A DNA stretch of 50,347 nt from CAZVWQ01 sp964631275 (GCA_964631275.1 CAZVWQ010000007.1:1-50347), one strand, 5' to 3'. Shown: positions 34,279 through 43,669, counted from the stretch's first letter. Program-made: numbers and translations. The notes: a model not told the origin generated them from the letters alone.

Positions 34279-34376
34279 TTTTACCTCGCCAGCTGGCGTG
34301 GTGTAGAGTAGGAACTGGTTGGAGGTTTGGAAATAGTTGAATATAGATATTGTGTAAGTTATAAAAAATCTTATTT

Positions 34377-35051
34377 TTATTGACAGGCATGAATAAAATC
34401 AAAGCAAAACTCAGTAACTAAAAAAACCTCCTCTGCTGCCATTAGAACATTACCAGAATCTGACATTGTTCCCCTGTAAGGATAACCGATAAAACCAAAC
34501 CTGTTAAAGTTGTTAAAAATAATTTCTTCTTGGTTATTATTTAGATTAAAAATACTCCTAACCTCCTTTCTGTATATTGTTAGTTTACCTCTATTTTCTT
34601 TGTGATAAAAATTTTTATAAAGACTGTCTAAAATCATAACTTCTACTGGTTCTAATTCTGATAATATATTTATATAACGACTTTTAACCATATCTTCATA
34701 GTCAACAATATTTTTAAGTAAATTTGCCCATTTATCTCTTAAATTTTCATTTGTCTCTTTGCTCGCATTTTCAAATATTTCATGAAATAGCTTTAATTTT
34801 TCTGGTTTTAAGTCTATTTTTAAACTTTTAGTCTTTTCTTTATAAATCTGAAACAATCTTAGAAGGTTCAGTATTCTCCAAAGCTTAAATTGGTCAGCAA
34901 TTCCTCCTAACAAATCGTTAAAAGGTGATAGAATATTAGAAATAATATCATCTATATTTTTAGTTGTTTTTATATTACTTATAATTTCATCTACATTTTG
35001 CAGATCTATCTCTTGCGATGCCAAGTTCACTTTTATTTTATTATCAGACAT
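34377..35051 (-). CDS. Abi-alpha-like protein (DUF4393)
   Basis: 224 residues. The central helical region LSPFNDLLGGIADQFKLWRI and LFHEIFENASKETNENLRDK followed by WANLLKN matches the DUF4393 family related to Abi-alpha abortive-infection proteins (conserved 'E.L...WA.LL.N'). The C-terminal part is a winged-helix-like fold (EPVEVMILDSLYKNF ... NNFNRFGFIGYP). It follows the decayed methyltransferase 3' end by about 35 bases and precedes RhuM copy 2, the same slot as HEPN and TrlF in the other modules. An anti-phage role is inferred. Confidence 0.72.
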   Translation of the reverse strand: MSDNKIKVNLASQEIDLQNVDEIISNIKTTKNIDDIISNILSPFNDLLGGIADQFKLWRILNLLRLFQIYKEKTKSLKIDLKPEKLKLFHEIFENASKETNENLRDKWANLLKNIVDYEDMVKSRYINILSELEPVEVMILDSLYKNFYHKENRGKLTIYRKEVRSIFNLNNNQEEIIFNNFNRFGFIGYPYRGTMSDSGNVLMAAEEVFLVTEFCFDFIHACQ

Positions 35052-35085
35052 AGAATATTAAAAAAATTATTAATTATTATTTCTC

Positions 35086-35393
35086 CTACCCCCGCAAAAA
35101 CCTGAATTCATAGACCTTAGGCTGGATTTTGGTAGCCAAAGCTTTGAGGTTTTCTCGTAGCTTTCCAATTAGCAAATTATATTTTTCATCACTACTTTTG
35201 TTGTTCATTTTACCTGCTTCATTTCGTCCCTGAAAATATTCCCGAATATCATAGAGTGAGGCGTTTGGATTATAGGAATACCCCGTCGGACTGCATCCGC
35301 CACCCCTTCAGGGATGGGGAATTTGGGTTTTAGGTAAGCTTCGTCCACGGCTTTGTCAAGTTTTTGGTGGGTTTTAGTTTTAAATTTTAACAT
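35086..35393 (-). pseudogene. Decayed MmeI-like / methyltransferase 3' end (copy 2, frameshifted)
   Basis: The first frame (35393-35205) starts with KTHQKLDKAVDEAY, matching the MmeI-type C-terminus at 43,690-43,800, then runs through a palindromic element (35279-35330, FPIPEGVADAVRRGIPII) and loses frame. The other frame continues NPNASLYDIREYFQGRNEAG, KMNNKSSDEKYNLLIGKLRE to FRFLRG and a stop at 35086, homologous to the fragment at 29,576-29,760. It is a chimera of two R-M gene ends joined near the palindrome. Confidence 0.65.
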
Positions 35394-35411
35394 AAATTTA
35401 TCATTTCTTAT

Positions 35412-36794
35412 TTATACATTATCAATTAACTTCATCACCCTCGCTGTCTCCCCTAGGACATATATAATCTTCTGATAGTGCAAAATATTATCAAAGGTTA
35501 ACTCTCTACCCTTTCTATCTTTTAGCCATTTTTGAGCGGGCCTGTAGCCTCCGATATAGAAATTCCAAGCAATTTCGGGTACGTTATCAAAGTACTGAGT
35601 ATCGTTGATCCAGACTTTACCTAAATACACCCCACCAGGATAATCCCAAAAATCTAGCCCGCCTGGCATTCTACTAAACCCTTCTCCTTTTAGCGGTTCT
35701 GACTCTTTTTCAAACCTAATCTTCTCCACCATATTTTTACCTTCACCGCTGACTTCTGCTTGTTCTAATTCTAGGGGGTTTATACCTTCCATGAGATGTA
35801 GTTTTCGCAGTTTAGAGCCTAGTTTTACTAATTTCCAAAACTCTAAATTCCACTCTTGAGGGGTGGCAGGCGTAGCCTGACGGGGTGTTTTTATTTTCAA
35901 AATATCTTCTCCAAACGGTACTCTAGGAAAATCTATTTTCAAAAACTCTTTGTATTTTTCTCGATAACTTGGAGAGTGTAAAACCGCATAAATATAATCC
36001 AAAAGATCAGTTGGGGTAAATTCTTCAACCTTTGTCTCCATATATGAAACTCCTATCTCTGCCTGCCAATACAATTTCATCCCTAATTCTGCTTCAATTT
36101 GTTTGATTATTTCTGGATTAAAATTTGGTTTGGGTTTATGCTCCTGCATCAAATCTCCGTTGTTTTGTGGGTAGAGGTAGAGAGGGAAGTTGTAATATGG
36201 AGCGAAAGGTTGTGAGCTAATTTCATTTATTTCTTGAGTAATAAAACTAATAAAATGCTTACCCCCTCCAAACTGACGAGAAGTAATTAAACCAACATTT
36301 CCATTTTTTAGATGAGACATTGCTTTAGCTCCAGGACGACTTATAATTTCAGTATCGTAATAAATCCATTGATAATCAAAGGGACGATATTGAATTTTAC
36401 GAATAAATTTATCATCAAAAGTTTTGTTTTTAATTCGTTCTGTAATTTTAAAACTACCTGAATCTTTGACACGATATTTATCTCTAAATTGCATATCAAA
36501 ATCGCCAGAAAGCAAAGTATGAAATCTTTTTGAAAGCTCGTTTTTATTTTGATCAATAAATAAACTATCTCTGTCGGTTTTTACCCCACTATTAAACACC
36601 TCAAACAACTCACTAACCTTCACCCCTTTTTCCCATTCTTCTTGCAGGGCGAAGTCTTTGGGCACAAAAAAGTGATATTTATCATCAGGGTCAAGCTCTT
36701 TCCAGTCCACCGTCGAGACTGAATTGTTTTTAAGAAAGTCGTATTTGTCTTTTTGTTTTCCGAATAAGTCGTAGTGGTAGATTTTTGCGGGCAT
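35412..36794 (-). CDS. Type ISP-like R-M protein, C-terminal specificity part
   Basis: 460 residues. PAKIYHYDLFGKQKDKYDFL at the start, RPFDYQWIYYDTEIISRPGA, LITSRQFGGGKHFISF and DLLDYIYAVLHSPSYREKY are the target-recognition/C-terminal domain of type ISP (LlaBIII-like) enzymes. It directly continues the 37998-39923 protein, which ends where this one begins in the family alignment; a Fic gene lies between. ATG 36794 gives a separate start 12 bases after the Fic stop, so it could work as a separate subunit. An in-frame palindromic element (35857-35892) encodes TPRQATPATPQEW. Confidence 0.82.
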   Translation of the reverse strand: MPAKIYHYDLFGKQKDKYDFLKNNSVSTVDWKELDPDDKYHFFVPKDFALQEEWEKGVKVSELFEVFNSGVKTDRDSLFIDQNKNELSKRFHTLLSGDFDMQFRDKYRVKDSGSFKITERIKNKTFDDKFIRKIQYRPFDYQWIYYDTEIISRPGAKAMSHLKNGNVGLITSRQFGGGKHFISFITQEINEISSQPFAPYYNFPLYLYPQNNGDLMQEHKPKPNFNPEIIKQIEAELGMKLYWQAEIGVSYMETKVEEFTPTDLLDYIYAVLHSPSYREKYKEFLKIDFPRVPFGEDILKIKTPRQATPATPQEWNLEFWKLVKLGSKLRKLHLMEGINPLELEQAEVSGEGKNMVEKIRFEKESEPLKGEGFSRMPGGLDFWDYPGGVYLGKVWINDTQYFDNVPEIAWNFYIGGYRPAQKWLKDRKGRELTFDNILHYQKIIYVLGETARVMKLIDNV

Positions 36795-36805
36795 AATATT
36801 TTTAG

Positions 36806-37936
36806 TTAATTTTTTAATTCTTCTTCAAACGGACTGTTTAATATATCTAAATATTTTTGATTAATAAAAACTACTTCTTTTTTGTATTTCATTCTTTCTA
36901 ACAAGCCAAATTTTACTAATTGATTTAAATATTTTGAAGCCGTATTTTTATGAATTTTAAGGTCTTTTGATAAAGATTCGTAGGTTATCATCGGGCTTGC
37001 AAATATTGTATCCACAAAGTCGGTAGATAACATTTTAGGATTTTTTTCTGACAAAACCTTTTTAAATTCTTCAATTTGAGTTTGAATTTTTAGTACAACT
37101 ATTATAGTTTGTATAGCCTGAGTTGCAATTGCTCGTAAAAAATAAAGCACTAAAGATTTCCAACCCTGCTTAAAAGTAACATCATTTAAAACCTGATAAT
37201 ATTCTGCCCTGTTTTTAAGAATATAATTGCTCAAAAATAAAATTGGTACATCAAGTCTCTTTTGCAAAACCAAATACAAAACCATCAAAATCCTGCCAGT
37301 TCTACCATTGCCGTCTAAAAAGGGGTGAATAGATTCAAATTGATAATGAATAATCGCCATTTTAATTAAAGGATCTATATCTCTTAGAAAATCATTCTCT
37401 TCTTTATTAATATAATCTTCCAAATTTTTTAATTTCTCCAAAATTATTTCATAGCCTTCGGGTGGATAATAAATAGTTTTGGTATCTTCTCCATAGCCTG
37501 ATTGAATTTTGGTTCCAGGGATTTTTCTAATTCCTGATTTGTTTGGCTCTAATTCTTTTTGAATTTCAATAATCAAATTTGTACTTATAAAACCTTTTTC
37601 CTGAACTAATTTATAACCCTTTAAAAGTGCATTTTTATAATTTAAAGTTTCTTTTCTTGGGCCTGTTTCTTCTTTTTCAGGAAACAATTCAGCCTCAAAA
37701 ACATCGGCTATAGTGGTGTTTATATTTTCTACTCCGCTACTGTCTACCGCTTCTTTAACACTCAAAGGAGCAATTAGCCACATACGGTTTGGCAGGGACT
37801 TGGAAAGTCCATTTAGTTTTGAAAGCTCTAAATTTGCCTGATTAACCATTTTTAAAATTTCTACATCATCAAAATTAAAATCTGGAGGCAAAATTGGAAG
37901 TTCGTTAAACGGTGTGTCTATAGCTTTTTGGAGCAT
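36806..37936 (-). CDS. Fic-domain AMPylase-type protein with winged helix
   Basis: 376 residues. The complete Fic motif HPFLDGNGRTGR (H204-R215) predicts transfer of AMP from ATP to a target hydroxyl. An inhibitory-helix motif SSGVEN (S66xxxE70N71) N-terminal to it marks a class II, self-inhibited Fic. The beta-flap GYGEDTKTIYYPP is also present. The C-terminus is a winged helix (MITYESLSKDLKIHKNTASK) fit for DNA binding. The gene lies exactly between the two halves of the type ISP-like gene. An inverted repeat TTTGTGA...TCACAAA in its upstream region suggests autoregulation. Confidence 0.88.
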   Translation of the reverse strand: MLQKAIDTPFNELPILPPDFNFDDVEILKMVNQANLELSKLNGLSKSLPNRMWLIAPLSVKEAVDSSGVENINTTIADVFEAELFPEKEETGPRKETLNYKNALLKGYKLVQEKGFISTNLIIEIQKELEPNKSGIRKIPGTKIQSGYGEDTKTIYYPPEGYEIILEKLKNLEDYINKEENDFLRDIDPLIKMAIIHYQFESIHPFLDGNGRTGRILMVLYLVLQKRLDVPILFLSNYILKNRAEYYQVLNDVTFKQGWKSLVLYFLRAIATQAIQTIIVVLKIQTQIEEFKKVLSEKNPKMLSTDFVDTIFASPMITYESLSKDLKIHKNTASKYLNQLVKFGLLERMKYKKEVVFINQKYLDILNSPFEEELKN

Positions 37937-37948
37937 AATAACAAAAAA

Positions 37949-37997
37949 ATGATAAATTTGTGATTGTTTGTCAATTTGTTCACAAATCGTGTGATTA
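37949..37997 (-). promoter_or_regulatory. Inverted repeats upstream of the Fic gene
   Basis: TTTGTGA (37957-37963) and TCACAAA (37980-37986) form an inverted repeat, and TCACAAATCGTGTGA (37980-37994) is itself palindromic. On the minus strand a TTGACA lies within this segment, about 35 bases before ATG 37936. It is a plausible operator for the Fic winged helix. Confidence 0.4.
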
Positions 37998-39923
37998 TTA
38001 CTTTTTCTTCTTCACAAAAATATTAATACTAACCCCTTGCTGAATATCAAACACATTTTCGTCCTTTGATCCATCTGGTGCGGTTTCTTTTTTCTTAGAA
38101 TTGCCATGCAGATCTAAAATATAAATTTTATCAAAAGTCTCCATCAGGCTTTCTCGCATTCGGCGGTGAGTCACTCCGTCAATAAAGGAATTATTAGAAA
38201 TATAAGCCAAAATTCCCTCGCCATTTTTTTGGATATAATGTTGTCCGTATCGGATAAATTTGATATAATCATCGTCCAAATTGAGCTTTTTTTCACCCAG
38301 ATCTTTTTTGTAATCTTTAATTAAATCTTGAATCCACTCGCCGCTATTACTACTACTGACAGAATACGGCGGATTACCAATTACCACCATCACAGGTTTG
38401 TTGTTTTTAATTTCGCTGGCCTCTCCAGCCTCGTCGGTTAGCCACTTGGTCAGGCTAAAAAGTGATCCGTCATCAAAAGTAGCTTCTTCTAGTGAGTTAG
38501 TTAGGTACACACTTAACCTCTTATTCATCTCTTGTAGATTCACGCCTTTTTCAGTTAAAAACATGGCTAGTTTGAGATGCACCATGGTATAAGATGCCAT
38601 CAGGATTTCAAAACCGTGAATCCGAGGAATTAAATCATTTTGAGCGTAGCTTTGCCAGAGGGCTGGTTTTTTCTCAAATTTTTTGTGGATTTGGTTAAAG
38701 ACTTCCAGTAAAAATGTACCTGTGCCAGTCGCAGGATCAAGCACTTGAACTTTGTGAAATTCTTCAAAGTGTTTTTGCCCTCTACCTCTTCCAACGGCTT
38801 TGGAATTTAATTTATTTTGCGACTCCTCCCTGGATATTTCTTTTTGAATTTTAGAATTATCCGCCAGTCCCATCGGCAAATCAAATTCTTTTTGCAAAAT
38901 TTCATCGACGCTTTTGACCATGAACTTTACTACTGGATCAGGTGTGTAATAAACTCCACGGGCTTTACGGGTAGCTGGATCGTATTCTCCAAGGAAAGTT
39001 TCGTAAAAATGCAAAACTGGATCATCAAGATTTAGTTTAATGCCAAATTCATGCATGAGGGTACGAGTGTCGGTTTGAAGGAGTAAATCAACCAAATTAT
39101 CCACTACCCAGACTAGCCTCTCATCCAAATCATAGCCTGCAATAGTTTGAAAAAGTTTTCTTAAAAAGGGATTAGATTTTGGTAAAAGATTAGCTGCTTC
39201 TTGTCTGGAAAAAGTCTTAAGAGTTGGATCGTAATATCGGGCTGTAAAAAGTCCGTAACTAATAGTTTGAGCATAAATATCCGAAAATTGTTTGATAGTC
39301 AGATCGTGAATTAAGATTTTTTTGAAGGTTTCATATTCGTTATAAATCTCAGAGTGGTTTTGAGTTTCTTCATCTTGATGCAAAATATCTATCAGAGTCT
39401 CTCGCATGAATCTAGTTTTTTTGGCCATTAATTCAGCTAGTTGTTTGCTGTTTTTGATGGTAATGCTATGACGGTTTGGAAATTCGTTAAGATGAAAAAC
39501 TAATTGAGATAAATTTTCTTCTTGGATTTGTAATTTTCCAGGCTCTACTAATTTAGCAATAGTGGTTTCAAAAATCAACTCCTTTCCACTAAAAAACTGC
39601 CAATCTAGGTTGTTAGTAAAACACAGGTTTTCTAGTCCGTCTTGGTATTTTTCTACCTGTTTGAAGTGTTTTTTATCATTTAGGTTTTCGGTAATATTTT
39701 TGGCTTCCAAAAAGGCCACCAGCACATCATTTTTTTTGAGCCGAAAATCAGGAGTACCGCTAGTTAGTCTTTTTCCTTCTTGCAGGACAGAAATTTTGGG
39801 ATCAATAGCTTCTAAGAGTTCTTGCAGGTCTTTACGGTAGCTATGCTCTTTGGCATCTTGATCTTTGCTGATAGTTTGTACGTTTGTGAGGAAAGTTTTT
39901 AAATTTTCGATTGTTAGTGACAT
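37998..39923 (-). CDS. Type ISP-like R-M protein, nuclease and methyltransferase part
   Basis: 641 residues. An N-terminal PD-(D/E)XK domain (GTPDFRLKKNDVLVAFLEAK: D59, E73, K75) is joined to an N6-adenine methyltransferase with GVYYTPDPVV, motif I VLDPATGTGTFLLEV (D396) and motif IV VIGNPPYSVS (N517). The helicase domain of true type ISP enzymes is absent. It ends VSINIFVKKKK, just where the specificity domain (35412-36794) should follow. The start codon and upstream region lie in a 383-bp direct repeat shared with the MmeI-like gene. No Shine-Dalgarno. Confidence 0.85.
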   Translation of the reverse strand: MSLTIENLKTFLTNVQTISKDQDAKEHSYRKDLQELLEAIDPKISVLQEGKRLTSGTPDFRLKKNDVLVAFLEAKNITENLNDKKHFKQVEKYQDGLENLCFTNNLDWQFFSGKELIFETTIAKLVEPGKLQIQEENLSQLVFHLNEFPNRHSITIKNSKQLAELMAKKTRFMRETLIDILHQDEETQNHSEIYNEYETFKKILIHDLTIKQFSDIYAQTISYGLFTARYYDPTLKTFSRQEAANLLPKSNPFLRKLFQTIAGYDLDERLVWVVDNLVDLLLQTDTRTLMHEFGIKLNLDDPVLHFYETFLGEYDPATRKARGVYYTPDPVVKFMVKSVDEILQKEFDLPMGLADNSKIQKEISREESQNKLNSKAVGRGRGQKHFEEFHKVQVLDPATGTGTFLLEVFNQIHKKFEKKPALWQSYAQNDLIPRIHGFEILMASYTMVHLKLAMFLTEKGVNLQEMNKRLSVYLTNSLEEATFDDGSLFSLTKWLTDEAGEASEIKNNKPVMVVIGNPPYSVSSSNSGEWIQDLIKDYKKDLGEKKLNLDDDYIKFIRYGQHYIQKNGEGILAYISNNSFIDGVTHRRMRESLMETFDKIYILDLHGNSKKKETAPDGSKDENVFDIQQGVSINIFVKKKK

Positions 39924-40297
39924 ATAGCATTAACTAATTATTTGATTTATTAACTTTTAGCTCTCCTCCAAACCCTAACCCCAATCCAAAGCCTTGTCCA
40001 ACCCAAACCCAGGCTCAGTAACTATCAGCCCCAAAACCCTCCTCCGAGAGATCCAAAATCTCACTACTACTTAAACTACCAGGATTGTCTCCTTTTTGGA
40101 GTCCGTAATTACCCAAGTCTGAATTATTTCAATTTGCTCGTCGTCAAAAGCTTTATCTAAAAATATCTCCTCGGGTTTGTATAGCTAGCCCATACTCCAA
40201 ATAGATATTCCCCTTTTGGAAAAAAGAGTGGCCAAGCAACACGAGGCGGGGTATTTTTCAAAGTGTTATTGTCTAAATGGTTTGTAGTTTAAATATA
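39915..40297. repeat. 383-bp direct repeat, copy A
   Basis: It matches 46644-47026 base for base at a constant offset of 6729 with only a few mismatches and no gaps. It contains the start codon of the type ISP-like gene (39923) and everything upstream to inside the RhuM ORF. On the minus strand it holds a decayed coding stretch (KPEEIFLDKAFDDEQIEIIQ, TWVITDSKKETILVV, stop, then LIVTEPGFGLDKALDWG). Confidence 0.9.
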
Positions 40298-40641
40298 AAA
40301 GTGTTTTCTCTTTCAATCAACCCTTCAATATAATCAAAAAATCCAGATACAGACCTTTCCAAACTTTTGACTTCTTTTTCTGTTAGATAATTTTTACCAT
40401 CTAAAGCAGTAGTTTCCAAAATGGAAATAACTTTATTTTCTTGAATTTCACCTGATTCAAAGATATTTGAAAGGTGCTTGCTGATTGCTGGAACTCCAAC
40501 CCCAAACAATTCAGCAATTTGCTTTTGAGTCGCCCAAATTGTTTCTTTGTCAGGATCAAAATAGACTTGGATTGTTACCTCACCAGCTGGCGTGGTGTAG
40601 ATTAGGAACTGGTTGGTTTTAGTGGGTTGTGGGTTGGGCAT
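40273..40641 (-). pseudogene. RhuM N-terminal cassette, copy 3 (internally deleted and truncated)
   Basis: 122 residues. The shared winged-helix cassette (IWATQKQIAELFGVGVPAIS) through TTALDGKNY is joined directly to LTEKEVKSLERSVSGFFDYI and EGLIERENTF, a segment from the C-terminal third of RhuM. The middle is deleted in frame. The last residues (IFKLQTI) come from the 383-bp repeat, where the gene is cut. It lies 49 bases after the TrlF-type gene and is probably no longer functional as RhuM, although the DNA-binding head could still act. Confidence 0.72.
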
Positions 40642-40690
40642 TGGGTTGGTGATTAGAGTGTATTATTTAAAACTATTAAATCTTTTAAAA

Positions 40691-43669
40691 TTATTTTTTC
40701 GTAAAATCATACTTATTTTCCCTCTTCTTAAATGCAGTCTCTCCACCTTCTAAAATTTCACAGACATGCTCTCTTATTCCTTGCGATTTTAAAATGTCAA
40801 TTTCTGCTTCGTTTTTATCTTGAGTTTTAGTATTTTCTAACGATCCTGAAAAATAATTAAATTTATATCCGTCTTTGTTTTTTGACTCAGCTCCGTTTTC
40901 ATTAGCCACAATCACCTCCTCAGCATCAGTTCCAACTACTAAATTCGCATTATGAGTAATAATAATTATTTGTCTTTTAATTTTCTTCTCTTTAATGTAA
41001 GTTACTAAATCTTTAAAAACAGTTCTATTATCAAGGTTATCTTCTGGCTGATCGATAATTATTGGATGGCTAGAATTGCTTAAGTTTAATATCATTTGAG
41101 CTAATATTAACCCTTGAGTTCCTTGTGAGAGTTTGTTAAAATCATCCCCGTTTCTAGTTATTTTAAAGTTGACTGTATAAGCACCTAAAAATTGAGTGAA
41201 TAGCTTTAAGACCTCTTTAGGTAGCTTGCCTTGGTTAAATAATTGTTTACCTTCTGATTTGTTAGTTATTTCATCAAAAATTTTCTTATAATCTTCTTCG
41301 TCAAAAGTTTGTTTTTCTTTCTCTTGAAACAGATTTAATTCTTTTCTAATTTCACTATCATTTCTGCCATGAATAGCACTGTTTAATTCATCAAAAAAAT
41401 GTGGTTGATAAGCTATAGTAGAGATTATTTTTATTGGTTTATCCTGATTTTTATCAATTGTAGAAATTTCGTTTTCGTTGATTTCAGTTATTAGACCTTC
41501 CCAGTTAGATTTATTATTAGTAATTTTGTCCCATATTTCTTTTTTAATTTTAGCTTGATTTTGCAAACAAGTACTATTTTCCTGCAATTTAGCCTCTATT
41601 GTCTTTAATAATTGGTTTTGATGTTTAATTTTTTCATCTAAATCTTCTAGTCTTTTTTTATTAGAAAATTTATCTTTAATTGGTTCTTTATCTTTCTCAA
41701 TAGTTTTTAACTCGCTCCTATACTTCTCAAGATTGTTTTCTGAAATTTTAATTAGCTCATCATATTTAAATTGTAAGTCTTGCTGTTGAGACCTGACAAA
41801 CAAATAAGTAGTAACATGTATTTCATCTGTAGGATTTGATATTATAAACTCTCTATTTGACTCAAAAACTTCTGGTTCTTGAATATCTACAGGAATCTTA
41901 CTCAAAAATGATTCATATAATTGGGATTCAGTGTCTAAACCTCTTCTTAACTTATCAATATTGTTAGTTTCAAATTGTTCTAAATTAAGCAGATTTTTTT
42001 CTTTTTTATTTAATTTATCAAATTCTTCTTTTTCCTTTAGCGATATATTACTTGTCTTTTCTATTTCAGATTTTTCCGCTTGAAATTTTTCAATGGTTTG
42101 CTTGACTGTGTCTAAGTTTCCTTGTTGTTGAAAAAAAAGATTGTTTTCTTCAATTTTTAATTTGCTATTATAAAAGTCCTCAATAAGATTTGAGATTTGG
42201 TTAACATTTTCTGACTGTTCACGTTCTAAAGTAGTAAATCTATCTTTTAAATGAATTTTTTCTCCCCCTTCGCTTTCTTGTAGAATATCTTTAATTTGCT
42301 GGTTAAATCCAGAGCCTGATTCATCATATTTTCTTGATAATTCATAAAAATATAATTGCGGAATATAAGTTAAAAATTTGTTTGAGCTGTCACCTTCACA
42401 AGTAGAGCTTTTGTCATTATTTAACCATTCTAATTCTACACAATAATCACCTTTTTCAAGTAAATTATCATAATTTTTAAAGCTTTTTTCAATTTCATCT
42501 ATAGAATCAATTTTTTCCGCCACTTTTCTTACTCCCTCATCTCCTAAGGCTGTTCTTGCTATATAATAACCTAAGGCAGATTTTCCTGAAGATTTACCAC
42601 CAATAATTGTATTTAGATATGGGTTTAATGGAATTATGATTTCTGGAAAAGTTTTTATGTCGTTACTAGTATCTTTTTTTATAAAACTTACTGACTTGAT
42701 AATTTTACTGGCATTATCTATTTTATCTTGATCTGGTCTTTCTTTTTGAATAGCCACTCTTTGATCTGGCTCGTGAATAATCTGTTTTAACCCTTCAAAA
42801 GTAGGGTCGGCTTTGATCCAGGTATTACAGTTACCAATTCTATCTTTATTCTCAGAATAAGAAAAATCATGTGCGTCACTACAATCTAACAAAATACAAT
42901 CTTTGAAGCCCTGATTTACTAATGATTGTTTGGCTTTGTTATATTTTTCAACTGATTCTGAGGCTGTAAAAATAATATCAGCTCTATTAATTATCGATTT
43001 TTTCGTTGATATAGAGTGATCTGTCCAATTAATACTATCCCATTCGGTTTTACCTAGTGCAATCAAATATTTGCCTCTAAAACAGTCTTTTTTTAAACTT
43101 TCAAAGATTTTTTCTTCATCAACAACTAAGTTATTAAATCCCTCTTGTAAGTCTGAACCATATTTCGTATACTCAGTTTTTGGTACTTTAGACTTTATTT
43201 CTCTTCCAAGTTCAATTACACTTTCTCTCGTTATATTTCTAGTCCACTGACCTTCTTTTTCCAAGTAAAAACTTGATTCTAATGAATTTAAAAATTGACT
43301 TTGAATAGTATCAATAGGTATTTCATTTGAAAAAATTACATGAAGGTTGATCCTTTCTATCTTTTCAAAGTTAACACCAGCAAACATTTTGATTCTAAAC
43401 TCTACAACTGGAAATAATTTTATATTACTTAGTTTACCAGATTTTTGTTTATTTTGAAGGTATTTATATCCATCTAAGAAGAAATAGTCGTTTATACCAA
43501 TTACACTAAAATCTTTAGAAAGGTTTTCTAAATCAGTAATATAATCATCCCACTTCGCTTCACCTCCATAATTTTGGACAATTGACAAAGGTGTATGCAC
43601 ATGCAAATCCCACTTTCGCCATTCTGAGCCTCTTAAATATGATGGTTGTTTTGTTATTTGATTGGGCAT
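40691..43669 (-). CDS. TrlF-type PHP-domain/SMC-like ATPase
   Basis: 992 residues. An N-terminal PHP phosphoesterase domain (KWDLHVHTP, H23/H25; LLDCSDAHDFS) precedes an ABC/SMC-type ATPase: Walker A GGKSSGKS (357-364), a long coiled coil (~480-740), the signature-like region KLSQGTQGLILAQM, Walker B IIIDQPEDNLDN and IIIITHN. This layout is that of TrlF-family proteins found in defence islands. A metal-dependent nuclease or phosphatase gated by the ATPase is likely but unproven. It begins 13 bases after the MmeI-like gene, so the two form one operon. Confidence 0.85.
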   Translation of the reverse strand: MPNQITKQPSYLRGSEWRKWDLHVHTPLSIVQNYGGEAKWDDYITDLENLSKDFSVIGINDYFFLDGYKYLQNKQKSGKLSNIKLFPVVEFRIKMFAGVNFEKIERINLHVIFSNEIPIDTIQSQFLNSLESSFYLEKEGQWTRNITRESVIELGREIKSKVPKTEYTKYGSDLQEGFNNLVVDEEKIFESLKKDCFRGKYLIALGKTEWDSINWTDHSISTKKSIINRADIIFTASESVEKYNKAKQSLVNQGFKDCILLDCSDAHDFSYSENKDRIGNCNTWIKADPTFEGLKQIIHEPDQRVAIQKERPDQDKIDNASKIIKSVSFIKKDTSNDIKTFPEIIIPLNPYLNTIIGGKSSGKSALGYYIARTALGDEGVRKVAEKIDSIDEIEKSFKNYDNLLEKGDYCVELEWLNNDKSSTCEGDSSNKFLTYIPQLYFYELSRKYDESGSGFNQQIKDILQESEGGEKIHLKDRFTTLEREQSENVNQISNLIEDFYNSKLKIEENNLFFQQQGNLDTVKQTIEKFQAEKSEIEKTSNISLKEKEEFDKLNKKEKNLLNLEQFETNNIDKLRRGLDTESQLYESFLSKIPVDIQEPEVFESNREFIISNPTDEIHVTTYLFVRSQQQDLQFKYDELIKISENNLEKYRSELKTIEKDKEPIKDKFSNKKRLEDLDEKIKHQNQLLKTIEAKLQENSTCLQNQAKIKKEIWDKITNNKSNWEGLITEINENEISTIDKNQDKPIKIISTIAYQPHFFDELNSAIHGRNDSEIRKELNLFQEKEKQTFDEEDYKKIFDEITNKSEGKQLFNQGKLPKEVLKLFTQFLGAYTVNFKITRNGDDFNKLSQGTQGLILAQMILNLSNSSHPIIIDQPEDNLDNRTVFKDLVTYIKEKKIKRQIIIITHNANLVVGTDAEEVIVANENGAESKNKDGYKFNYFSGSLENTKTQDKNEAEIDILKSQGIREHVCEILEGGETAFKKRENKYDFTKK

